Source: Flavobacteriaceae bacterium (GTDB taxonomy: Bacteria; Bacteroidota; Bacteroidia; Flavobacteriales; Flavobacteriaceae). From it: DNA of 5,380 nucleotides. The DNA lies in NCBI GenBank assembly GCA_016763715.1, contig JAESTG010000292.1:1-5380 (forward strand), read 5' to 3'. The position numbers and the translations under genes are program-made. Numbering within the stretch: position 1 is the first letter of the stretch; every line of letters starts with the position of its first letter. Shown here one piece after another: positions 1 through 5,380 of the stretch. A model generated the notes under the pieces. That model searched no databases. It was not told the origin of the DNA and saw only the letters and a program-made list of their open reading frames with translations.

Positions 1-1
1 C

Positions 2-2083
2 AATAATGATCATATTATCATTAGCGCAAACACAGGTGGCGTATGGAGAACTGTAGACGGTGGAGGTACATGGCAGCAACTAGGTGATTTCTTCACCAAT
101 TTGCGAGCTTATTCAGTGGCTATTGATCCAACCGATTCTGATACTTACTTCTTCGGATCTAGTTCAGGGATTATTTATAAGTCGGAGGATGCTGGAGGAA
201 CATGGACACAGTTGGCCGATATGAGTAGTTCATTAATTAATAAAATATTGATTGACCCTACTAATACAGACATTATGTTTGCAGCATCACAAAATGTTGG
301 AATTTTTAGAAGTGATGATGCAGGGGCGACTTGGACGGAAGTGGCAGGTGATACAAGAGGTTATGATATTGAGTTCAAACCAGGAGATACTAGTATTGTA
401 TTTGCATCGGGAGTTGATGTTCATAAGTCTACAGATGGAGGTGTTAATTGGACCACTATTACTGGATTTGATTCAGGAGCAAAAATGATAGGTGTGTCCC
501 CAGACGACGATACAGTAGTGTATGTGTTGGAGGCAAACGGAGGGTCGTTTGGCGGGTTTTATAAGTCAACGGATACAGGCAATTCCTTTACTGAATTAGA
601 TCATTCTGGAAGAAATTATTTCGGCTATGATACAGCTGGGTTTGGTAGTGGTGGACAAGCTCCAAGAGATATGGACGTTGCGGTAAATCCAAATGATGCA
701 GATGAGGTTCATATTGCAGGAGTGCTTACTTGGCGCTCATTAAATGGAGGTGTAGATTTTCTTTGCACAGCCGATTGGATTCCAAGCGCAGCTCAAAATG
801 CAGGTATTGGATACCACCATGCCGATGTAGATCTTTTAGAGTTTATTGGAACAGACCTTTATGTAGGTAGTGACGGAGGAATATTTAAAGCTTCCGATAC
901 TGGAAACTTAACAGCCGACTATTATGAAGACCTTACCTCGGGACTAGGGATTCGTCAATTTTATAAAATTGGGATTTCGCAAACTGCCAATGTTGTTGTG
1001 ACTGGCGGTTCTCAGGATAATGGTAGTTCTTTTTATACCGAAGCAGGTGGTTGGATAGACTGGTTAGGAGCAGACGGAATGGAAGGTTTTGTAGATAAAA
1101 CGACAACCAACACCATGTACGGAACAAGCCAAGGTGGGCAATTATACAGAACTGATAATGCGGCTGGTTCACAAACAGGTTTGAGCGAGCCAGGTCCAGG
1201 AGGCGGAAACTGGGTTACGCCATTTGAGCAGGATCCAATAACTGTAAATACAATATATGTAGGCTACAATGCCATTTATAAATCAGCCAATAAAGGGAGT
1301 AGTTGGATCGTTGTTTCTCAAAATTTAGGTGGTAACCAAGATGAAATGAAAATTGCTCCTTCAGATAACAGTGTTATGTATACCTCAAGAGCTTCCATTT
1401 TGTATAAAACGGAAAACGGTGGAGCAACAGATTGGATCCAAATGCCAACTCCTGGTTCTATCAATTCTATGGCAGTACACCCAACAGACCCAAATAGAAT
1501 TGCAGTAGCAGTTGTAGGTGGTTCTAAAGTGAAAGTTTCCACAGATGGAGCACAAACATGGACCGATATGAGATTGAATCTCCCCAACTTTGATTCACTA
1601 TCTATCGCTTGGGATGATAACGGTGTAAATGGTTTATATGTTGGTATGGACTATGGAATATTTTACATAGACGATACCATGAGTGAGTGGTTACCTTATA
1701 GTAATAATTTACCCAACGTAATCGTAAATGAATTGGAAGTAAATACCGTAGACGGTAAATTATATGCCGCTACCTACGGAAGAGGCCTTTGGTCATCTCC
1801 ATTGCAAGAGGTGGTTATTGCAGGAATAGACGATGTGAACAACGCAAATTTGGTAAAGATTGTTCCAAACCCTGCCACCAACGAAATCACTATTGCTTTG
1901 AAAGAAGCGGTAGAGGTAGACATCCGTTTGTTTGATGTTGCTGGCAAATTAGTAATCTTGCAACGCGATGTCATGATTGAAAACAAGCATACAGTCGATA
2001 TTTCAAGTTTGAACACTGGATTATATTTTGTCCGTATCAATTCTAGTCTAGGAACCATTACCAAACGAATAATCAAGGAATAA
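2..2083 (+). CDS. Secreted Asp-box (BNR/sortilin-like) beta-propeller protein with T9SS type A sorting domain, 5'-partial
   Basis: The reading frame is open from the left edge (first full codon at 2) to TAA 2081-2083, giving 693 visible residues. The TTG at 101 is only the first possible start inside the window, and an Asp box already lies before it, so the true start is upstream. At least nine Asp-box/BNR motifs (S/T-x-D-x-G-x-T-W type) are visible near residues 17-24, 61-68, 104-111, 143-150, 189-196, 246-253, 428-435, 470-478 and 513-520. Each follows a short strand ending in YKS, FRS or similar, as in VPS10/sortilin-like propellers. GGSQDNGS (about 335-342) and LYAATYGRGLW (about 588-598) are also typical of that group. 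Residues about 618-693 form a T9SS sorting domain (VPNPATNE, then LFDVAGK, GLYFVRI and a basic KRIIKE end). By family knowledge, the protein is exported to the periplasm, carried across the outer membrane by T9SS, and its tail removed. Substrate and catalytic activity are unknown; adhesion, binding or glycosidase-like roles are all possible. Confidence 0.9.
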   Translation, partial: NNDHIIISANTGGVWRTVDGGGTWQQLGDFFTNLRAYSVAIDPTDSDTYFFGSSSGIIYKSEDAGGTWTQLADMSSSLINKILIDPTNTDIMFAASQNVGIFRSDDAGATWTEVAGDTRGYDIEFKPGDTSIVFASGVDVHKSTDGGVNWTTITGFDSGAKMIGVSPDDDTVVYVLEANGGSFGGFYKSTDTGNSFTELDHSGRNYFGYDTAGFGSGGQAPRDMDVAVNPNDADEVHIAGVLTWRSLNGGVDFLCTADWIPSAAQNAGIGYHHADVDLLEFIGTDLYVGSDGGIFKASDTGNLTADYYEDLTSGLGIRQFYKIGISQTANVVVTGGSQDNGSSFYTEAGGWIDWLGADGMEGFVDKTTTNTMYGTSQGGQLYRTDNAAGSQTGLSEPGPGGGNWVTPFEQDPITVNTIYVGYNAIYKSANKGSSWIVVSQNLGGNQDEMKIAPSDNSVMYTSRASILYKTENGGATDWIQMPTPGSINSMAVHPTDPNRIAVAVVGGSKVKVSTDGAQTWTDMRLNLPNFDSLSIAWDDNGVNGLYVGMDYGIFYIDDTMSEWLPYSNNLPNVIVNELEVNTVDGKLYAATYGRGLWSSPLQEVVIAGIDDVNNANLVKIVPNPATNEITIALKEAVEVDIRLFDVAGKLVILQRDVMIENKHTVDISSLNTGLYFVRINSSLGTITKRIIKE

Positions 2084-2104
2084 TCTTTTTTATTTCTTCG
2101 GAAT

Positions 2105-2147
2105 AAATGCTTCAGCAAACTATCATAGTTACTGAAGCATTTTTTTT
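2105..2147 (+). terminator. Rho-independent terminator after the propeller gene
   Basis: An 11-bp perfect stem pairs AAATGCTTCAG (2105-2115) with CTGAAGCATTT (2132-2142). It is followed by a run of eight T (2140-2147), whose first bases are also part of the stem. Inside it, after a small internal loop (C2116, A2117 opposite A2131), AACT/AGTT (2118-2121/2127-2130) can pair around a 5-base ATCAT loop, so the hairpin is almost continuous. It lies 21 bp after the TAA of the propeller gene. It also covers the first codons of the longest possible recR frame, which argues that recR starts downstream of it. Confidence 0.88.
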
Positions 2148-2154
2148 ATCTTGC
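2147..2154 (+). promoter_or_regulatory. Possible -7 box for recR (weak)
   Basis: TATCTTGC, directly after the T-run of the terminator, resembles the Bacteroidota -7 element TAnnTTTG with one T missing. I see no matching TTTG/TTG -33 element at the usual distance upstream, where the terminator hairpin lies. If used, transcription would begin near 2160 and give a leader of about 10 bases before ATG 2170. recR needs a promoter here because the terminator separates it from the upstream gene, but this assignment is tentative. Confidence 0.28.
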
Positions 2155-2169
2155 TCCCCACTTAAACTT

Positions 2170-2790
2170 ATGGATTTTTCTTCAAGATTATTAGAAAATG
2201 CAGTAAACGAAGTGTCGCAACTCCCTGGAATTGGGAAGCGTACGGCTCTGAGGTTGGTGTTGCATTTGTTAAAACAACCAGAAGACCAAACTCTGCGTCT
2301 ATCCAATAGTTTGCGGCAAATGCGTGAAGAAATTAATTTCTGTAAAAATTGTCATAATATTTCAGACAGTTCGCTGTGTGAAATATGTGCAAACCCCAAT
2401 CGCGAGGAGAAATTAGTATGTGTGGTAGAAGATATACGCGATGTGATGGCCATTGAAAATACGAGTCAGTTTAAAGGGCATTACCATGTGCTTGGTGGGA
2501 AAATATCTCCTATGGATGGTATTGGCCCTGGCGATTTGAATATTCCTACCTTGGTGGAGAAGGTGAAAAATGATTCGGTGAGTGAACTTATTTTTGCATT
2601 GAGCTCTACCATGGAAGGAGATACGACCAATTTTTATATTTTTAAACAGATTGAAGGGTGTGATATCATTACAACGACCATTGCACGTGGAATCTCTGTT
2701 GGGGATGAATTGGAGTATGCAGATGAAGTGACTTTGGGTCGAAGTATCCTAAATAGAATTCCATTCGAATCATCCCTAAAAAAATATTAA
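2170..2790 (+). CDS. recR: Recombination mediator protein RecR
   Basis: This encodes a 206-residue RecR, the usual family length. RecR acts with RecO (and RecF) in the cytoplasm to load RecA onto SSB-coated single-stranded DNA at gaps during recombinational repair. All family parts are visible in order: a helix-hairpin-helix DNA-binding motif (LPGIGKRTA, residues 18-26); a four-cysteine zinc finger (C58, C61, C70, C73); a Toprim domain beginning at VVEDIRD (85-91), with [16 protein letters not shown] at 105-120; and the conserved C-terminal segment [20 protein letters not shown] (171-190). The frame extends upstream to ATG 2107, but the 21 extra codons would be read through the terminator stem and T-run and match nothing in RecR, so ATG 2170 is chosen. 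There is no clear Shine-Dalgarno sequence, as is normal in Bacteroidota. The gene ends four bases before the glycosyltransferase start, which suggests co-transcription. Confidence 0.96.
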   Translation: MDFSSRLLENAVNEVSQLPGIGKRTALRLVLHLLKQPEDQTLRLSNSLRQMREEINFCKNCHNISDSSLCEICANPNREEKLVCVVEDIRDVMAIENTSQFKGHYHVLGGKISPMDGIGPGDLNIPTLVEKVKNDSVSELIFALSSTMEGDTTNFYIFKQIEGCDIITTTIARGISVGDELEYADEVTLGRSILNRIPFESSLKKY

Positions 2791-2794
2791 GCCT

Positions 2795-3925
2795 TTGAAG
2801 TTATCTATCATCATACTCAATTATAATGTTCGCTTTTTTCTTGAGCAGAGCATCCTAAGTGTGGAACGAGCATTGCACGGTATTGATGCCGAAATTATTG
2901 TGGCCGATAATGATTCGAAGGACGATAGTTGTGATATGGTTAGACAACGTTTTCCTCATGTAACACTATTGGAGAACAAAGAAAACCTTGGTTTCAGCAA
3001 AGCAAATAATAGGGCGGTAGAAGTGGCGAAAGGAGAGTATGTTTGTATTCTGAATCCAGATACAGCTATTGCCGAAGATACTTTTTTGAAGGCCTTGAAA
3101 TATGTTGAAAAACAATCAAAATTTGGGGCTTTAGGTGTTTATCTCATGGATGGAACTGGAAATTACCTTCCAGAAAGCAAACGAAATATTCCAACACCTT
3201 GGCGCTCGTTATTGAAATTGGTGGGTTGGACAAAAGGGACTAATGGCTATTATGCACACCATGTGAACGATAGAGGAATGGGGGAAGTTGATACTCTTGT
3301 AGGGGCTTTTATGTTAATGAAACGAAGTGTTTATAATGAGGTTGGTGGATTTGATGAAGATTACTTTATGTATGGTGAGGATATTGATTTGTCCTATAAA
3401 TTGATAAAAGCAGGTTACAAAAATCACTATTTGGGTGACCTATGTGTGCTTCATTATAAAGGAGAAAGTACCCAGAAGGATAATGCCTATCTCGATCGGT
3501 TTTATGGTGCGATGCGTATTTTTTACAAGAAACACTTCCGAAGTAATTTTATACAACACACTTTTATGAATTTTGGTGTGATGGTAGCCAAAACCTTCCG
3601 AAGAAGAAAAGAGAGTAAGAAAAAAGTAATTGCTCCATACACAGAAAAAGTTTTGGTTTTTACTGAAAGTATTGCTTTGTTGAAAAAATTATCAGAAATC
3701 TATGATATCCCAGTGCGTTCTGGATCCAAGACAGCTATGGGGAATGCCCTTTTTACCAATACATTATGCATCTTTGACGTAGACTATGTGTCCTATCAAC
3801 AAATATTTTCTGTGATGCAGCAGCGCAAAAACAAACAAAACAGCTTTCGTATTAAGCCGCCAGGATGTAATTTTGTAATTGGCAGCGATCAAAGCGATCA
3901 AAAAGGAAGTGTTCGGAAATTATAA
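2795..3925 (+). CDS. Family 2 glycosyltransferase (rhamnosyltransferase/WbbL-like)
   Basis: This encodes a 376-residue GT-A fold glycosyltransferase that would move a sugar from a nucleotide-sugar donor to a cell-envelope or exopolysaccharide acceptor at the cytoplasmic membrane face. Visible GT2 features are the N-terminal strand KLSIIILNYN (2-11), ADNDS (37-41), NLGFSKANN (64-72), the metal-binding NPDT (87-90, the DxD equivalent), GAFMLMKR (170-177) and GFDEDYFMYGEDIDLSYKL (185-203, with the ED-x-D cluster E195, D196, D198). A hydrophobic stretch (about 252-268) followed by a basic run (RRRKESKKK, 269-277) may associate with the membrane. Residues about 283-376 form an extra C-terminal domain of unknown role, ending in IGSDQSDQKGSV. 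The start is TTG 2795: the only upstream in-frame room is bounded by TAA 2777-2779, contains no ATG or GTG, and the GT2 fold begins immediately. It follows recR by four bases. Donor and acceptor sugars cannot be told from sequence. Confidence 0.93.
   Translation: MKLSIIILNYNVRFFLEQSILSVERALHGIDAEIIVADNDSKDDSCDMVRQRFPHVTLLENKENLGFSKANNRAVEVAKGEYVCILNPDTAIAEDTFLKALKYVEKQSKFGALGVYLMDGTGNYLPESKRNIPTPWRSLLKLVGWTKGTNGYYAHHVNDRGMGEVDTLVGAFMLMKRSVYNEVGGFDEDYFMYGEDIDLSYKLIKAGYKNHYLGDLCVLHYKGESTQKDNAYLDRFYGAMRIFYKKHFRSNFIQHTFMNFGVMVAKTFRRRKESKKKVIAPYTEKVLVFTESIALLKKLSEIYDIPVRSGSKTAMGNALFTNTLCIFDVDYVSYQQIFSVMQQRKNKQNSFRIKPPGCNFVIGSDQSDQKGSVRKL
3884..3901 (+). repeat. 9-bp in-frame tandem duplication (AGCGATCAA x2)
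   Basis: Two perfect copies of AGCGATCAA (3884-3892 and 3893-3901) lie head to tail near the 3' end of the glycosyltransferase gene. They are in frame and encode Ser-Asp-Gln twice, giving SDQSDQ at residues 364-369, next to the conserved-looking IGS. This may be a small slippage duplication or simply the motif's natural periodicity. Confidence 0.6.
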
Positions 3926-3945
3926 TTATCAAATTCATAATTTCC
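3915..3945 (+). terminator. Inverted repeat across the glycosyltransferase stop codon, possible terminator
   Basis: GGAAATTAT (3915-3923) pairs perfectly with ATAATTTCC (3937-3945) around a 13-base AT-rich loop. The TAA stop is 3923-3925, at the end of the left arm. No T-run follows directly: the next bases are TCTAAATAAAACAC, with six T only at 3963-3968. It could weakly terminate the recR-glycosyltransferase transcript or protect its 3' end. A classical intrinsic terminator is not shown. Confidence 0.4.
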
Positions 3946-3978
3946 TCTAAATAAAACACAACTTTTTTACAGAATAGT

Positions 3979-3999
3979 AAATGCTACAGCGCATTTTTT
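3979..3999 (+). terminator. Small hairpin with T-run, candidate weak terminator
   Basis: AAATGC (3979-3984) pairs with GCATTT (3991-3996) around TACAGC, and the T-run continues to 3999. If three T are bulged out, TAGTA before it can pair further with TACTA after it. The stem has only two G-C pairs, so it is weak. It lies just upstream of the -7 box of the next gene, so part of it would also be promoter spacer sequence. Confidence 0.35.
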
Positions 4000-4001
4000 A
4001 C

Positions 4002-4009
4002 TAATTTTG
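4002..4009 (+). promoter_or_regulatory. Bacteroidota-type -7 promoter box upstream of the E2 gene
   Basis: TAATTTTG matches the Bacteroidota primary-sigma -7 consensus TAnnTTTG exactly and is followed by C, as is common. Transcription would start about 5-8 bases downstream, giving a leader of about 25 bases to ATG 4040. No TTTG/TTG -33 element is seen at the expected distance (roughly 3976-3983 reads AGTAAATG), so the promoter may be weak or depend on an activator. Its position suggests that the E2 gene has its own transcript. Confidence 0.5.
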
Positions 4010-4039
4010 CATCAAAATTGAAACACCACTTGTAGTACT

Positions 4040-4822
4040 ATGGCAAGATTTGAATTGAAATTACCAAAAATGGGGGAGAGTGTTGCGGAAGCAACCGTCA
4101 CTAACTGGCTAAAAAATATAGGAGATCCAATTGAAGCAGATGAAGCGGTATTGGAAATTGCTACAGACAAAGTGGATAGCGAAGTTCCCAGTGAAGTTGA
4201 TGGGGTCTTAGTGGAAGTTCTGTTTCAAGTAGATGATGTTGTGCAAGTTGGTCAGACGATGGCTGTAATAGAAACTGAAGGTGATGCGGCAGTTGTAGAA
4301 CCAGCCACTAAAGAAAATACTCCGAGCATTGAGGCAATCACTAAGGTAGAAGATACTGTGGTAGTTGCTAAAGAAGTTACTCAAGTTGCCATTGAAAGTA
4401 ATGGTGAGCGATTCTATTCTCCATTAGTAAAGAACATGGCTGCTGCTGAAGGTATTTTGCAAAGTGAGTTGGACGCTATTGTTGGAACGGGTAAAGAAGG
4501 GCGTGTGACCAAAAATGACATGTTAACTTATATAGAGCAACGAGGAAATAAACCAACGCCAACTGAAACAATCGCCAAAGCAGCGGTTTCTCACAGTCAA
4601 GCGTCAACGTCGCCAGAATCTAAGGTGGCTGCAGCTAAAACTGTTTCTGTGAATGGTGAAGGTGAGATTATTGAAATGACGCGTATGGGGAAACTCATCG
4701 CACATCACATGATGGAAAGTATACAAACAAGTGCACACGTGCAATCGTTTGTTGAGTGTGATGTCACCAATATTTGGAACTGGAGAAATAAAATAAAAGA
4801 CGCTTATCAAAAGAGAGAGTGA
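4040..4822 (+). CDS. N-terminal fragment of the E2 acyltransferase (lipoyl and E1/E3-binding domains)
   Basis: This is what is translated if TGA 4820-4822 acts as a stop: 260 residues from ATG 4040. It has a complete lipoyl domain (K44), the peripheral-subunit-binding domain (about 125-168) and only the first roughly 55 residues of the catalytic domain (EIIEMTRMGKLIAHHM, then SAHVQSFVECDVTNIWNWRN). It lacks the CoA-binding and active-site parts and could not form the acyltransferase core. It might still be lipoylated and bind E1 or E3, possibly interfering with complex assembly. ATG 4040 is clear because the lipoyl domain begins at once and a -7 box lies about 30 bases upstream. No Shine-Dalgarno sequence is visible. 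Confidence 0.85.
   Translation: MARFELKLPKMGESVAEATVTNWLKNIGDPIEADEAVLEIATDKVDSEVPSEVDGVLVEVLFQVDDVVQVGQTMAVIETEGDAAVVEPATKENTPSIEAITKVEDTVVVAKEVTQVAIESNGERFYSPLVKNMAAAEGILQSELDAIVGTGKEGRVTKNDMLTYIEQRGNKPTPTETIAKAAVSHSQASTSPESKVAAAKTVSVNGEGEIIEMTRMGKLIAHHMMESIQTSAHVQSFVECDVTNIWNWRNKIKDAYQKRE
4820..4822 (+). other. Premature in-frame TGA codon within the E2 gene
   Basis: The codons read AAG AGA GAG TGA GAA AAA TTA. T4820 is the only pyrimidine in the 20 bases 4809-4828; a G there would give GGA (Gly), fitting the REGEKLTFTPIF pattern I recall from related E2 proteins. No other in-frame TGA occurs in the window, and the four natural gene ends are all TAA. Confidence 0.9.
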
Positions 4823-4849
4823 GAAAAATTAACCTTCACACCTATCTTT

Positions 4850-5365
4850 ATGGAGGCTGTGGCCAAGGCTATCAAAGATTTCCCAATGATAAATATCTCA
4901 ATAGATGGAGATAAGATTATTAAGCATAAAAACATCAATTTAGGAATGGCTGCTGCTTTGGGCGATGGAAGCTTGATTGTTCCCGTAATTAAAAACGCAG
5001 ACCAACTAAATTTGGTTGGAATGAGCAAAGCTGTTAATGATTTAGCTGGTCGTGCTCGTAATAATAAATTGAAACCAGACGATGTTCAAGGCGGAACCTA
5101 CACGGTAACAAATGTGGGAACCTTTGGAAGTATCATGGGAACTCCTATCATTAACCAACCTCAAGTAGGGATTTTAGCCCTAGGTGCTATCCGAAAAGTG
5201 CCAGCAGTCATTGAAACTCCAGAAGGCGATTTTATAGGTATCCGTTATAAAATGTTCTTGTCTCATAGTTATGATCACCGAGTGGTGAATGGTGCTTTGG
5301 GTGGGCAATTTGTAAAAGCGGTTGCCGATTACCTAGAAGGATGGGATGCTAATCGCGAGGTTTAA
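4850..5365 (+). CDS. C-terminal fragment of the E2 acyltransferase (catalytic domain)
   Basis: This is the rest of the E2 catalytic domain, in the same frame as the upstream fragment. ATG 4850 is only the first possible start after the TGA. The homologous sequence runs back without a break through nine more codons (EKLTFTPIF, 4823-4849) to the TGA itself, so 4850 is an internal Met and not a natural start. The 171 residues include LGMAAALGDGSLIVPVIKNA, TVTNVGTFGS, INQPQVGILALGAIRK and the active-site segment SHSYDHRVVNGALGG. No Shine-Dalgarno sequence precedes ATG 4850. Alone, the fragment would lack the lipoyl arm, the binding domain and the start of the catalytic fold, so independent function is unlikely. 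Confidence 0.8.
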   Translation: MEAVAKAIKDFPMINISIDGDKIIKHKNINLGMAAALGDGSLIVPVIKNADQLNLVGMSKAVNDLAGRARNNKLKPDDVQGGTYTVTNVGTFGSIMGTPIINQPQVGILALGAIRKVPAVIETPEGDFIGIRYKMFLSHSYDHRVVNGALGGQFVKAVADYLEGWDANREV

Positions 5366-5380
5366 TCATAAAATTTTTAA

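Larger units (their letters stand above)
4040..5365 (+). pseudogene. 2-oxo acid dehydrogenase E2 (dihydrolipoamide acyltransferase), interrupted by in-frame TGA
   Basis: Read through one TGA at 4820-4822, this is a complete 441-codon E2 gene ending at TAA 5363-5365. E2 takes the acyl group from the E1-bound intermediate on its lipoyl arm and passes it to CoA; it forms the core of the cytoplasmic complex with E1 and E3. Domains: lipoyl domain 1-80 with lipoyl-lysine K44 in ATDKVDSEV; flexible linker 81-122; E1/E3-binding domain about 125-168 (SPLVKNMAAAEGI through EGRVTKNDML); linker about 169-205; catalytic domain about 206-441 with TVTNVGTFGS (355-364) and HRVVNG (413-418, the HxxxDG motif with Asn for Asp). 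The N-terminus looks more like branched-chain 2-oxo acid E2 than pyruvate or 2-oxoglutarate E2, but this is inference. Codon 261 is TGA where I recall Gly in relatives (REGEKLTFTPIF). Everything after it is intact, so the lesion is very recent, a sequencing error or a read-through site. Confidence 0.85.

Noticed and set aside
101..103. TTG 101 as the true start of the propeller gene
   Set aside because: The frame is open upstream to the window edge and already encodes an Asp box (residues 17-24), so the gene is truncated by the window.
252..488. Second + strand open frame inside the propeller gene
   Set aside because: It is an out-of-frame shadow of the Asp-box repeats with no recognisable content.
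933..1172. Minus-strand open frames (for example 933-1172, 1318-1587, 1774-2118, 4604-4810, 4807-5028)
   Set aside because: They lie opposite well-supported genes, have no recognisable domains, and their translations look like complement shadows.
2107..2169. Longer RecR start at ATG 2107
   Set aside because: The extra 21 codons are the terminator stem and T-run read as protein, match nothing in RecR, and ATG 2170 gives the normal length of 206 residues.
4811..4828. Frameshift as the cause of the E2 interruption
   Set aside because: Both halves are in the same frame (4040 and 4850 differ by a multiple of three), so a substitution and not an indel explains it.
4850..5365. C-terminal E2 fragment as an independent gene
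   Set aside because: Homologous E2 sequence continues in frame upstream of ATG 4850 to the TGA, and the fragment is an incomplete catalytic domain.
1..5380. CRISPR array, insertion sequence, tRNA, rRNA or riboswitch
   Set aside because: I saw no regularly spaced repeats, transposase motifs, terminal inverted repeats, target duplications or RNA-gene signatures. The only repeats are protein-level Asp boxes, one 9-bp duplication and short hairpins.

Overview
The window reads as chromosomal DNA of a Bacteroidota bacterium, most likely of the Flavobacteriales. The evidence is a type IX secretion (T9SS) C-terminal sorting domain on the first protein, AT-rich DNA, no clear Shine-Dalgarno sequences, a Bacteroidota-type -7 promoter box (TAnnTTTG), and a RecR and an E2 acyltransferase that both resemble flavobacterial versions. 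The lineage is inferred from sequence character, not from a database search. All genes lie on the + strand. There is no sign of a mobile element, CRISPR array, tRNA or rRNA.

Layout. Positions 1-2083 hold the 3' part of a large gene for a secreted, multi-Asp-box beta-propeller protein (sortilin/VPS10-like, BNR repeats) ending in a T9SS type A sorting domain; its 5' end lies outside the window. A strong intrinsic terminator follows (2105-2147). recR starts at ATG 2170, just beyond the terminator, and ends at 2790. Four bases later a family 2 glycosyltransferase gene starts at a TTG codon (2795-3925), so recR and the glycosyltransferase gene probably share a transcript. The 114-bp gap 3926-4039 contains inverted repeats and a good -7 box (4002-4009), which probably drives the last gene. 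That gene is a lipoyl-domain E2 acyltransferase of a 2-oxo acid dehydrogenase complex (4040-5365), probably of the branched-chain type. Only 15 bases of non-coding sequence follow it.

The main anomaly is in the E2 gene. One in-frame TGA (4820-4822) interrupts an otherwise intact 441-codon reading frame at a place where related proteins, as I recall them, carry glycine (GGA). Both halves are in the same frame and all later motifs are preserved. This is therefore a single-base nonsense change, a sequencing error or, less likely, a read-through site, and not two genes. The same E2 has Asn in place of Asp in the catalytic HxxxDG motif.

The genes do not form one pathway. They cover an exported surface or secreted protein, recombinational DNA repair, envelope or exopolysaccharide glycosylation, and central/branched-chain 2-oxo acid metabolism. 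I did not find a convincing new biological system here; the interrupted E2 deserves the closest look.
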